A stretch of DNA of 64,000 bases from Rhodospirillaceae bacterium (GTDB lineage: Bacteria > Pseudomonadota > Alphaproteobacteria > GCA-2731375): assembly GCA_018660265.1 (NCBI GenBank), contig JABJKS010000040.1, positions 1-64,000 of the forward strand, given 5' to 3'. The position numbers and the translations under genes were made by a program. Of this stretch, positions 34,681 through 43,212 are shown piece by piece; positions within the stretch are counted from its first letter, which is position 1; each line of letters begins with the position of its first letter. Below the pieces are notes generated by a model that was not told where the DNA came from, searched no databases, and saw nothing but the letters and a program-made list of their open reading frames with translations.

Positions 34681-36013
34681 TTCCCAAAAGCGGCGACTGC
34701 CGTTTTATTATGGCTGGGTCGTTGTCGCCGTCGCATTTATCACCATGGGCGTTGGGGTCAATGCGCGCACGGCGTTTTCCCTGCTGTTCCCACCAATACT
34801 GGATGAATTCGGGTGGAGCCGTGGCAGTTTGGCTGCGACTTTCTCCATCGGCTTTATGGTATCCGCCCTGATTACGCCCCTGATCGGCATCATGATGGAT
34901 AAGCACGGACCGCGTCTGGTCCTGCCCATAGGCGCGGCGCTGGTCGGTACGGGCCTGATGTTGACCACATTTGCCGTCCTGCCCTGGCATTTCTATTTGA
35001 CCCTTGGGGTCATGGTCGTGGGTGGGTCCATATTCATCAGCTACATCGGCCACACATTGTTCCTGCCAAACTGGTTCATTCGACGCCGGGGCCTGGCGCT
35101 TGGTCTTGCCTTCGCCGGTGTTGGCATCGGTTCAGTGACCATATTTCCTTGGATGCAGCACTCCATCGACACCGTGGGGTGGCGGGAAAGCTGCTGGGTT
35201 TTGGCCTTCATAATATTGCTCGTCCTGGTGCCGCTGAATATCACCTTCCAGCGTCGCAGGCCGGAAGACATGGGCCTTTTGCCGGATGGCGACAAGGTGC
35301 CCGATGCGACATCGGAGAGGGACAACGGCGAGGTCGTGGACCGAACCATAGTTGATAAGGACTGGGTCGCGACCGATTGGACATTGGCCAAGGCGATGCG
35401 GACCCGCCGGTTTTGGTGGCTGATGTTATCCTTTATCTGCACGCTCTATGCCTGGTATGCGGTGCAAGTGCACCAAACCCGCTATCTGATCGATGTTGGC
35501 ATCACAGCCGAGACGGCCGCATTGGCCCTGGGGCTGGTGGGCTTGGCCGGCGTCATGGGACAGATCGTGGTTGGTCACCTTTCTGATCGCATGGGGCGGG
35601 AATGGGCCTATACCCTGGCGCTGTTGGGTTTTCTGAGCACCTATGGCTGTCTTTACCTCCTGCGCCAATGGCCGGAAGTCTGGTTAATGTACCTGATGAT
35701 CGGACTACAGGGCTTCCTCGGCTACGGTGTTTCCACCGTCTTTGCCGCAACCCCTGCAGACCTGTTTGCAGGCAAGCATTACGGTGCCATATTCGGCGTC
35801 CTGGCAACGGCTGCCAGTGCAGGCGCGGCGCTGGGGCCGTGGACAACCGGCATCTTCTTTGACATTTGGGGCGACTACGACTTGGCCTTTACGCTTGCCA
35901 TGGTTTTGTGTCTGCTCGCCATCGCGACCATGTGGATCGCCGCGCCGCGTAAGGTCCGTCTGGTACAAGGCCAGGTGCGGGGCCAGGTACGGGGGCGGGC
36001 ACCGAGCGATTAG
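34673..36013 (+). CDS. MFS transporter (oxalate/formate antiporter-like)
   Basis: A 446-residue permease with about twelve hydrophobic helices. The inter-helix motif after the second helix (GIMMDKHGPRLVLPIG, a G-x3-D-x2-G-x-R variant) and its copy in the second half (HLSDRMGREWAY) mark the major facilitator superfamily. The opening FYYGWVVVAVAFI is common in the oxalate/formate:anion exchanger branch. The substrate, probably a carboxylate, is unknown. Its ATG overlaps the deformylase gene by eight bases. Convergent with the flavin oxidoreductase, overlapping by four bases. Confidence 0.9.
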   Translation: MNSSQKRRLPFYYGWVVVAVAFITMGVGVNARTAFSLLFPPILDEFGWSRGSLAATFSIGFMVSALITPLIGIMMDKHGPRLVLPIGAALVGTGLMLTTFAVLPWHFYLTLGVMVVGGSIFISYIGHTLFLPNWFIRRRGLALGLAFAGVGIGSVTIFPWMQHSIDTVGWRESCWVLAFIILLVLVPLNITFQRRRPEDMGLLPDGDKVPDATSERDNGEVVDRTIVDKDWVATDWTLAKAMRTRRFWWLMLSFICTLYAWYAVQVHQTRYLIDVGITAETAALALGLVGLAGVMGQIVVGHLSDRMGREWAYTLALLGFLSTYGCLYLLRQWPEVWLMYLMIGLQGFLGYGVSTVFAATPADLFAGKHYGAIFGVLATAASAGAALGPWTTGIFFDIWGDYDLAFTLAMVLCLLAIATMWIAAPRKVRLVQGQVRGQVRGRAPSD

Positions 36014-37017
36014 AGAGCCTTTAGACGCGGTGCCACTTCTTTTACAAATCGTTCCAACGAGGCGTTGACCGCATTTGGGCGCAAACCTGGCGGCACGGCC
36101 CACGTGACCAGATCAGTGATGCCGTTTTGTTTGATGAACGCGCTTAATTCGGCCACACAATGCTCCACATCGCCAACGACCCAGTTCTGCGAGATCCGTT
36201 CCTTATCCTGATCGGGCGGGGCACCACGACCGGCATCCTTGAAGGCCTGGGCGTAATATTCCATGCGGACGCGTTCAGCAGCCAGAATATCGGGCCAATC
36301 CCTCTCTTTATCGTCCGTGACAAAGCACGGCTTGATGATGCCGACGCGATAGTCGTCTGGATCACGACCATCAGCCTTCAGCGCATCGCGCCAGACCTGG
36401 ATGGTTGTTTCATAAGGCCCCTGGGGCAATAGATGGGCATTGAAGCGGGCCGCCCGCAAGGCACCGTTGGCCGATGATGCCGCCACCCACAGCGGCGGGC
36501 CGCCCGGCAGAACATAGTCCGGTTTGATGACCACATCGTCCGCCTGATAGCGCTTGCCCGTATAGCTGAAGCGCGCGCCGCTGAAACAACGCGTCAATAT
36601 TTCCAGGCTTTCATCAGTACGCGATACCCGCTGCTTGACGGACAGCCCATAGCCCGCGAAATCACGCGGCACATAACCAAGACCAACACCAAGGTCGACC
36701 CGCCCGCCGCTAATATTATCCAGTACAGCCAAGTCCTCCGCCAGACGGATGGGCTGATAAAGCGGCAGGATCGATATGTCGGAGGAAAAACGGGCGTTTT
36801 TTGTGCGCGCCGCCATGGCAGCAGCGACGGGGATCCAGGACGGCAGGTATCCGTCATCGACGAAATGATGTTCCGTGAACCAAATAAGGTCGACGCCAAG
36901 TCCATCGAGCCAGGCAGCCTGATCCAGTATCTCGCCGTAAAAAGTTTGATTGTCGATACCGGTGCTGGCTGGATTGCGAAAATCATAAACCACGCCAATA
37001 CGTAAATCCTGTTTCAT
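36010..37017 (-). CDS. LLM-class flavin-dependent oxidoreductase
   Basis: A 335-residue luciferase-like monooxygenase of TIM-barrel fold. WFTEHHFVDDGYLPS is the hallmark near residue 48, followed by LDNISGGRVDLGVGLGY and WVAASSANGALRAA. It should use reduced FMN or F420 to oxidise an organic compound; the substrate is unknown. The likely start is ATG 37017 (MKQDLRIG), with an ATG five codons upstream as alternative. It may share a promoter region with the cupin gene just upstream on the same strand. Confidence 0.88.
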   Translation of the reverse strand: MKQDLRIGVVYDFRNPASTGIDNQTFYGEILDQAAWLDGLGVDLIWFTEHHFVDDGYLPSWIPVAAAMAARTKNARFSSDISILPLYQPIRLAEDLAVLDNISGGRVDLGVGLGYVPRDFAGYGLSVKQRVSRTDESLEILTRCFSGARFSYTGKRYQADDVVIKPDYVLPGGPPLWVAASSANGALRAARFNAHLLPQGPYETTIQVWRDALKADGRDPDDYRVGIIKPCFVTDDKERDWPDILAAERVRMEYYAQAFKDAGRGAPPDQDKERISQNWVVGDVEHCVAELSAFIKQNGITDLVTWAVPPGLRPNAVNASLERFVKEVAPRLKAL

Positions 37018-37116
37018 GGTTCGCAGTCCCATCTGTAAATTCCGGCGGCTAGTTGCCGCCCTTTCGCAACGAGGTGCGTGAACTTGTGTTGAACGAGGCT
37101 CAGCGCACTGGAGGCC

Positions 37117-37578
37117 TTATCTTGCCCCCGCCATCCGGCCCGCCGCCCAGTCTTCCACCGTCACCGTGGCAAGGACATTGTGCGTCTCGTCCAGGGTTTC
37201 AAACAACCGCCCATCCCTGGACTGCATCCCGAAGAAAACAAGCGCACCATTTTTTCCAGCCCGTTCCATATGCACATCCCCCCCGGAACTGCGGGCATAA
37301 TCGCCGGCTTTACGGATCGTATGGGTTGTTGCACCATCGTCGTTGGTTTCGAAGAGATTCTGTTCCCCTTCCAGCACCAGTGTCGTCGTGGCTGCGAGGT
37401 GGCGGTGAAAATGACAGAACGAATTTGGCGGCCAGCGCATAATAAAATCAAGGGCGCCGATTTCTACCTGAGACCCCAGGATCGCAAGATCATAGTTGAT
37501 GGGGTAGTCGAACCTGGGACTGCCCTCAAAATGAACCCAATTCAGTTTGGCGGTATCGAACTTAAAACTGGCAGCCAT
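37117..37578 (-). CDS. Cupin-domain protein
   Basis: A 153-residue single-cupin protein. The metal motif is partly preserved (FCHFHRHLAATTTLVLEGEQ, with three His and the Glu). A second stretch, RSSGGDVHMERAG, supplies the later His. Cupins of this size are often dioxygenases, isomerases or small-molecule sensors, and the activity cannot be told here. It lies 99 bases upstream of the flavin oxidoreductase on the same strand, so a shared pathway is possible. Confidence 0.75.
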   Translation of the reverse strand: MAASFKFDTAKLNWVHFEGSPRFDYPINYDLAILGSQVEIGALDFIMRWPPNSFCHFHRHLAATTTLVLEGEQNLFETNDDGATTHTIRKAGDYARSSGGDVHMERAGKNGALVFFGMQSRDGRLFETLDETHNVLATVTVEDWAAGRMAGAR

Positions 37579-37816
37579 GACATCTCCTCCACGGGGTCGT
37601 CTTCTCGAAATTTGCGCTCGCTAGGTGGGGAAGACTATACTGGAAAATAACATATTGGACATCGTCATTGGGGTGGGAGGAAACGGACGCAGATTACGGT
37701 GCCGCAAAGGCGGACATGAAGGATTGTAATTTGCAGGATCGGGGTATCTCGACCCATTTGACCCCTGCGCAAGACAACATCAAAATAATCTATTGCATGA
37801 ATTGAGAGGAAATCCC

Positions 37817-38239
37817 TTGGAAACGGAATTGTTGCGACCACTGCCAACGCCCATGACACCAGAGGCCATGCCCTATTGGGAGGGCCTGCGCGAAGGTAAA
37901 TTGATGCTGCCGAAATGCGACGACTGCGCAAAGACATTCTTTTTCCCGCGCATTTCCTGTCCCCATTGCCATTCCCGGAACGTCGGTTGGATGCAGGCCA
38001 GCGGCAAAGGCACGCTATATTCCTTTCAGATCGCCCATCGCGCCCTGAACCCGAATTTCAAGATCCCACCGCCGTACATCCTGGCGATGGTTGAACTGGA
38101 AGAAGGCCCACGCCTGATGTCCAACCTGATCAATATTGAGGCCGATCCCGCCATCGTAAAAATAGGCATGGCCGTGGAAGTGGTCTACGAAAAACAGAAC
38201 GACGAGGTCACAATCCCGCTGTTTCAACCGGCAACCTAA
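37817..38239 (+). CDS. OB-fold/Zn-ribbon (DUF35) acyl-CoA-associated protein
   Basis: A 140-residue protein with an N-terminal rubredoxin-like zinc ribbon (CDDCAKTFFFPRISCPHC, four Cys) and a C-terminal OB fold (SGKGTLYSFQIAHRA). DUF35 proteins bind thiolases and related acyl-CoA enzymes. The gene right after it encodes a thiolase-like protein, so they very likely form a complex. The start is probably TTG 37817, six bases after the ribosome-binding site AGAGGA. An ATG at 37793 is in frame but has no such site. Confidence 0.85.
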   Translation: METELLRPLPTPMTPEAMPYWEGLREGKLMLPKCDDCAKTFFFPRISCPHCHSRNVGWMQASGKGTLYSFQIAHRALNPNFKIPPPYILAMVELEEGPRLMSNLINIEADPAIVKIGMAVEVVYEKQNDEVTIPLFQPAT

Positions 38240-38305
38240 AGCCAAGAAAATAGCGACAGCAACAGCGACTGCGACCCTGCAACAGATTATTTATGGAAGC
38301 GTGAA

Positions 38306-39451
38306 ATGAAAGAATTATCAAATTCGGTGGCCATTGTCGGCGTCGATGAGTCCGATGAAATCGGCACCCTGCCCCAAGTCAGCCAATTAAGCCTGCACCT
38401 CCAGGCGATCCATAACGCGATTGACGATGCGGGGCTGAAAATCTCGGACATCGACGGCATCTTTACCGCCGGCCAGCATTCCCCCGTCCTGTTGGGAGAG
38501 GCCCTGGGCGTTACGCCGCGCTATGTGGATGGCACCACGGTGGGGGGCTGTTCGTTCATCATGATGGTGGGCCATGCGGTTGCCGCCCTGCATCACGGGC
38601 TATGCGACGTGGCCGTCATCTCGCATGGGGAAAGCGGGCGTTCGGGCACCGGCGTGACCCGGAACCGAGACACCTCGCTATCGGGACAGTTCGAAATGCC
38701 CTATGGCTTTGGCGGTGCACCAACCTACTTTGGCATGATCACCAACCGGCATATGTACGAATACGGCACGACATTGGAAAACTGGGCCGATGTCGCCGTC
38801 TCCACTCGCGCCTGGGCCGGCCTGAACCCGAAAGCACGATTTCGCGACCCGATCACCGTGCAGGATGTGTTGGATTCCCGCCCGATGTTCTATCCTTTCA
38901 ATCTGTTGAATATCTGTGTGGTCACTGACGCCGGCGGTGCTGTCGTCCTTACCCGCGCCGACCGGGCCAAGGACTGCGCCAAGAAACCGATCTATGTGCG
39001 CGGTGCGGGCGAAGGTACGGAACATACCCTGGTCACCAACATGACGGATATACCCCACTCCAAAGCCACCGCCCTATCAGGCAGCAAGGCGTTCGAGATG
39101 GCGGGCGTGACGCACAGCGATTTTGATCACATCATGCTCTACGATGCCTTCACCTCCGGCCCGCCGATGATGTTGGAGTCTTTGGGCTTCTGCAAACCCG
39201 GCGAAGGCGTGACATTCTTCGAGGATGGCAAATCAACGCCGGGCGGCAGCCTGCCCATCAACACCAACGGCGGCGGGCTGTCTTATACCCATTCCGGCAT
39301 GTACGGCATCTTTCCCATCATCGAAGCCGTGCGCCAACAGCGCGGCGAATGCGGTGACCGTCAGGTGCCGGGCGTCAAACTGTCCCTGGTCAACGGCATG
39401 GGCGGCATGCTGTCGGCAGCCGGTACGATCGTGCTGTCACACGAAAAGTAG
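38306..39451 (+). CDS. Thiolase-like protein (SCP-x/acetyl-CoA acetyltransferase type)
   Basis: A 381-residue thiolase-fold protein. The nucleophilic Cys is in TTVGGCSFIM near residue 77, and NTNGGGLSYTHSG holds the catalytic His region. The second active-site Cys of classical thiolases is absent (VNGMGGMLSAAG), as usual in the SCP-x group that partners DUF35 proteins. It may cleave or form a C-C bond in a branched or aromatic acyl-CoA, as in side-chain degradation. The preceding DUF35 gene is its likely partner. Confidence 0.85.
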   Translation: MKELSNSVAIVGVDESDEIGTLPQVSQLSLHLQAIHNAIDDAGLKISDIDGIFTAGQHSPVLLGEALGVTPRYVDGTTVGGCSFIMMVGHAVAALHHGLCDVAVISHGESGRSGTGVTRNRDTSLSGQFEMPYGFGGAPTYFGMITNRHMYEYGTTLENWADVAVSTRAWAGLNPKARFRDPITVQDVLDSRPMFYPFNLLNICVVTDAGGAVVLTRADRAKDCAKKPIYVRGAGEGTEHTLVTNMTDIPHSKATALSGSKAFEMAGVTHSDFDHIMLYDAFTSGPPMMLESLGFCKPGEGVTFFEDGKSTPGGSLPINTNGGGLSYTHSGMYGIFPIIEAVRQQRGECGDRQVPGVKLSLVNGMGGMLSAAGTIVLSHEK

Positions 39452-39465
39452 CCCGCCCTCACCAC

Positions 39466-39807
39466 TCAGTAGCGGGCCATCTCCGGGTCCACGACCATGG
39501 CCCAGGCGTCAATGCCGCCGGCCAGATTATGGGCATTGGTGAAGCCATTGGCGCGCAGGAACTGCGCGACCTGGTCGCTGCGCGCGCCGTGATGGCACAT
39601 GATCACCAGGGGATGCTCCCGCGGCAGCTCACCCAAATGCTGGGGGACCTGCTGCATGGGAATACACAAACTGTCGGAGATGGCGCAGACCGCTACCTCG
39701 TTCGGCTCCCGCACATCCAGCAACGTATGCAGCACGCCGTCTAAACGTGCCTGCTGCAATGTCCCCACAGCAATCTCCGATCCCCAATCCGCCATTACGT
39801 CCGCCAT
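39466..39807 (-). CDS. Rhodanese-like sulfurtransferase
   Basis: A 113-residue single-domain rhodanese. The active loop MCHHGARSDQVAQFL carries the persulfide-forming Cys in a C-x-x-G-x-R-S pattern, and LLDVREPNE is the CH2A motif. It moves sulfane sulfur, as in GlpE- or ThiI-like roles. I chose ATG 39807, preceded by GAGG about five bases upstream. A longer in-frame start at 39936 overlaps the divergent neighbour. Confidence 0.85.
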   Translation of the reverse strand: MADVMADWGSEIAVGTLQQARLDGVLHTLLDVREPNEVAVCAISDSLCIPMQQVPQHLGELPREHPLVIMCHHGARSDQVAQFLRANGFTNAHNLAGGIDAWAMVVDPEMARY

Positions 39808-39920
39808 ATCACCCTCACAAAAGACAATCCCCAAGATCGGCAATATATCTGAACTTCCCGGATTTGACCCGTGCAATCGCTCAGGCATACTATCTAGCAA
39901 AGAGCACAGGAGTATCGCGT

Positions 39921-40955
39921 ATGACAAATTTGCCAATATTGCCGACCATGGGTGTTGGAAGCTACGCTATTCCGGGCTGGATGCATTTGTTTCGCAAGCA
40001 TATGGGGCAGGCTGCCGCACCCATGGATGTGGCGGAGGCGTTTGACGATGCGACGCGCCTGGCCATTGCGGATCAGGTTGAGGCGGGGATCGATATTGTT
40101 TCCGATGGTGAATTACACCGCCAGCGCTTTGTCTACGAGATGTATGACCGTATCAGCGGCATCGCCCGGCAGGAGCGGCCACGCAAACTTGGGGTGCCCG
40201 GCTATGACATGGCGCCGAAGTTTTATGCCACCGAAAAGGTTGATGCCCCAAATGGCCTCGGCTTGGTGCGGGAGTATGAAGATCTGGCCCGCCTGGCACC
40301 TGGACAGCGCCTGAAAATTGCTTTTCCAGGGCCCCTGACATTTGCCGATAGTATCCTGCCCAGCCCCCATTATGGCGACGGGCCCGGTGCTGTAGGGGCG
40401 TTGATGGATGATGTCATCACAATGCTGAAACGAGAGGTTGCGGCCCTGCGTGCGGCGGGGGCGGAATTTATTCAAATCGATGAACCGGGCCTGACCTTTT
40501 ATCCGGAACGGCGCAGCCAGGCGCAATCCGCCGATTGTATCAACCAGGTGATCGCAGGCCATAACGACAGCACCGCCGTCCATGTCTGCTTTGGCAACAA
40601 CGCCTCCCGCCCATCCTCCCCGCGCGGCATGAAGCGCTTGCTGGGGGCCATGGAGAAGTTGGAGACCCGTATGTTGGTGCTGGAATTTGCCAATCGGGAG
40701 ATGGCGGAACTGGACATGCTGGGGCCATTATCGGAACGCTACGACATTGCAGCGGGCGTCATCGATGTGAAGTCCTTTCACGAAGAAAGTGCCGAGGATG
40801 TGGCAACGCGTATTCGTGACGTCCTGCGCTATGTTCCTGCTGAGCGGTTGACCGTCACTGCGGATTGTGGGTTTTCCGCCATTCCCCGCTGGTTGGCACG
40901 CAGCAAAACCCAGGCCATGGTAGCTGGTGCACGCCTGGTACGGGGCGAAATATAA
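39921..40955 (+). CDS. MetE C-terminal-domain-like methyltransferase
   Basis: A 344-residue TIM-barrel protein like the C-terminal half of cobalamin-independent methionine synthase. The zinc ligands appear as VHVCFGN (His and Cys) and TADCGFSAIPRW (Cys). Homologues of this size act as core methionine synthases or as thiol/alkyl transferases and lyases. With no N-terminal folate domain, a methyl transfer from another donor, or a C-S lyase activity, is possible. Start ATG 39921 follows AGGAG. It lies divergent from the rhodanese gene. Confidence 0.82.
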   Translation: MTNLPILPTMGVGSYAIPGWMHLFRKHMGQAAAPMDVAEAFDDATRLAIADQVEAGIDIVSDGELHRQRFVYEMYDRISGIARQERPRKLGVPGYDMAPKFYATEKVDAPNGLGLVREYEDLARLAPGQRLKIAFPGPLTFADSILPSPHYGDGPGAVGALMDDVITMLKREVAALRAAGAEFIQIDEPGLTFYPERRSQAQSADCINQVIAGHNDSTAVHVCFGNNASRPSSPRGMKRLLGAMEKLETRMLVLEFANREMAELDMLGPLSERYDIAAGVIDVKSFHEESAEDVATRIRDVLRYVPAERLTVTADCGFSAIPRWLARSKTQAMVAGARLVRGEI

Positions 40956-41084
40956 CGGCTTTGTTAACCTCGTTTATTCACCTGCTGTTAGGCATTGATG
41001 GCCGATAATGCAGGTTGCTAGAAAAGCGCAGGCCGTCCCTGGTAATGGTTTTTGGGGGCGGTGGCGAATAAACGTTGAGTTAAA

Positions 41085-41993
41085 ATGACATCAAACGTTA
41101 TTCAATTACCCGGTGTTGGATATGGCCCGCAGTTGCCTGTGCGCCCTGCTGCCGATACCGCTGTGCAAGCGTCGAAATCCAGCCAATCGACGAGCAGCGA
41201 GCAAAATTTCGTTGCACCTAAAGACAGCCATGGCACGGACGATGGTCGCAATCATGGTGGCGAAACAAAGAGCTCCTCTGCCGCCCGACCGCAATCGCCC
41301 GTCGATTTGAACAGTCTTTTGTCAGCCCAAGAACACGGTAATGCACCGGAACAATCCAACAGCCAGCCCGCATCATTGAGCGAGGAGCAGCAAAAACAGG
41401 TTTCTCAGCTGCAGAAAGCGGACGCTGAAATCCACCGCCACGAACAGGCCCATGCCGCCGCCGGCGGGCAATATGCCGGTTCACCGCAATATAGTTATAC
41501 CAATGGCCCCGACGGCGGGCGCTATGCCACGTCCGGTCACGTCTCCATTGATGTATCCGCCGTAGCCGGTGATCCAAAGGCAACAATCGCAAAAATGGAC
41601 GTGGTGCAACGGGCTGCCAACGCACCGGCTGAACCGTCAAGCGCGGATCGTTCCGTTTCAGCCCAGGCAGCATCTACGAAACAAGCGGCCCAAATAGAAT
41701 TAAGCCAGCAGAAAGCCGCTGAAAAAGCGGAAGCCGCAGAAGACGATACGGCAAATGGCACGACAAACACAGCGGCTGATGCGACCGCAAACGCACGTGG
41801 TGAGACTTCCGGTGCCGGACCAGGTAATGGCTTCGTCCCAGGTTTCGTTTTCGGGGAAACCCCCGGCCTTGACAGGGAAGCTGGCGATGCAGCACGGAAG
41901 CCAACAGCCTCTGATGCCGCTGCCTCCGTCTCACCCGCCGCAGCCGCAGCCGCCTATGCCGCTGCCCCGATGAGTTCGATCATCGGAAGTTAA
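41085..41993 (+). CDS. SprA-family putative metalloprotease catalytic-like protein
   Basis: A 302-residue low-complexity protein. Long Ala/Ser/Gln-rich tails surround one conserved core at about residues 100-190. It contains an HExxH zinc motif (EIHRHEQAHAAAGG), followed by AGSPQYSYTNGPDGGRYATSG and HVSIDVSAVAGDPKATI. This is the pattern of the putative metalloprotease CJM1_0395/SprA-related family. Their function is poorly known. The rest is probably disordered. No signal peptide or membrane helix is seen. It is monocistronic. Confidence 0.75.
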   Translation: MTSNVIQLPGVGYGPQLPVRPAADTAVQASKSSQSTSSEQNFVAPKDSHGTDDGRNHGGETKSSSAARPQSPVDLNSLLSAQEHGNAPEQSNSQPASLSEEQQKQVSQLQKADAEIHRHEQAHAAAGGQYAGSPQYSYTNGPDGGRYATSGHVSIDVSAVAGDPKATIAKMDVVQRAANAPAEPSSADRSVSAQAASTKQAAQIELSQQKAAEKAEAAEDDTANGTTNTAADATANARGETSGAGPGNGFVPGFVFGETPGLDREAGDAARKPTASDAAASVSPAAAAAAYAAAPMSSIIGS

Positions 41994-42006
41994 GTTGCCT
42001 TTCGGC

Positions 42007-42396
42007 CTATGCCTTGGCCGCCGTCGCTTCTATCTCGATCAACATATCCGGCGAAGCCAGGCCATCGACAATCACAAGGGTTGAAGCCGGCAGGGTCGCA
42101 TCACCGATAATCTTTTTTCGGGCTGCGCGATAATCGTCAATACTGCGCGGATCGGTCAGGAATATCGTGAACTTCACCAGGTGCTTTTTCGCCATGCCGT
42201 TTTCTTTCAGGCAATTGAGAATATTGCGAAAGCATTGTTCGGCCTGTTTGCGCCCGCCTGCCTGCAGCTTACCCTTGCCGTCAATGCCAACCTGCCCGGC
42301 CATGACCAGCCATTCCGCATTGGCGGGCACCTTGACGCTGTGGGAATAGGCCCCTGCGGGTTTGGCATTGGCCTTGGGGTTCACGAATTCATTCAT
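42007..42396 (-). CDS. RidA/YjgF-family protein
   Basis: A 129-residue RidA-fold protein, which deaminates enamine/imine intermediates in some pathways. Motifs are AGAYSHSVKV and AGQVGIDGKGKLQAG. The arginine usually found near residue 105 is seen in DPRSIDDYRAARKKI, but the exact catalytic site was not aligned. Start ATG 42396 has GGGAG upstream. It is the last gene of the long minus-strand catabolic operon and could remove a reactive nitrogen intermediate or hydrolyse an analogue; that is only inferred. Confidence 0.85.
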   Translation of the reverse strand: MNEFVNPKANAKPAGAYSHSVKVPANAEWLVMAGQVGIDGKGKLQAGGRKQAEQCFRNILNCLKENGMAKKHLVKFTIFLTDPRSIDDYRAARKKIIGDATLPASTLVIVDGLASPDMLIEIEATAAKA

Positions 42397-42439
42397 AGCA
42401 ATAATCTCCCTCACGGTTTCATTTGATCGCAAAACCATC

Positions 42440-43198
42440 TTAACCGACTGTGCTGTAACCACCACTGACAGAAATTATCTGGCCGGTAATCCAACTGGCC
42501 CCGGACGAGGCAAGAAAGGCAATTGTCGGCGCGATATCCTCCGGCTGGCCAATACGGCCCGATGGATAATTGCGCACGATCTTGGACATATTCGCGTCCA
42601 ACCAGGCCTTGTCGCTGTGACCGGTTTCCACCAGGCCCAACGCGACCAAATTCGCGGTGATGCCGTCGCGGCCCAACTCCTTGGCCAGTGATTTCGTCAG
42701 CGCCATCACCCCGCCGCGGGAGGCGGCTGTGATGGCCAGATTTTTCTCTCCCACCCGGGCGCTGTCGCCGGCCAGGGAAATAATCCGTCCATCGCCCGAC
42801 GCCGCCAAATATCCCGCCGCCGCGTGACAGCAATGAATGACACCGTATAGGCCGACATCGATCTGGGCATGCCAATCAGCGGGCGTCGTCTCGACAAATT
42901 TTTGCGGCGTCACATAGCCCGCGTTATTGACCAGGATATCCAGGCCGCCAAAATCGCTGGCGACCTGATCGATCATGGCCTTGGTGGCATCATAATCTGT
43001 CACGTCCCCGCCATAGGCGCGCGCCGTGCCACCGTCGACTTCGATCTCTGCCACAAGCTCTTTTGCCGCCGCTTCCGAGCCGCGATAATTGATGGCGACG
43101 GACACGCCTTCATCGGCCAGGGCCAGAACGATCTCCCGGCCCACATCCCGGGCACCGCCGGTTACCAGGGCGACTTTACCCTTCAATCCTAAATCCAT
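42440..43198 (-). CDS. Short-chain dehydrogenase/reductase
   Basis: A 252-residue SDR. The cofactor loop is VTGGARDVGREIV, then NNAGYVTP; the catalytic part contains a Ser in SLAGDSAR. The usual Tyr-x3-Lys is not obvious (AITAASRGGVMALTKSLAKEL has Ser in place of Tyr), so it may be an atypical SDR. The 3' end (SGASWITGQIISVSGGYST) is normal. It starts 14 bases downstream of CoxL1 with AGGATAG as ribosome-binding site, and RidA follows 43 bases later. Confidence 0.85.
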   Translation of the reverse strand: MDLGLKGKVALVTGGARDVGREIVLALADEGVSVAINYRGSEAAAKELVAEIEVDGGTARAYGGDVTDYDATKAMIDQVASDFGGLDILVNNAGYVTPQKFVETTPADWHAQIDVGLYGVIHCCHAAAGYLAASGDGRIISLAGDSARVGEKNLAITAASRGGVMALTKSLAKELGRDGITANLVALGLVETGHSDKAWLDANMSKIVRNYPSGRIGQPEDIAPTIAFLASSGASWITGQIISVSGGYSTVG

Positions 43199-43212
43199 GA
43201 TCTATCCTACTC

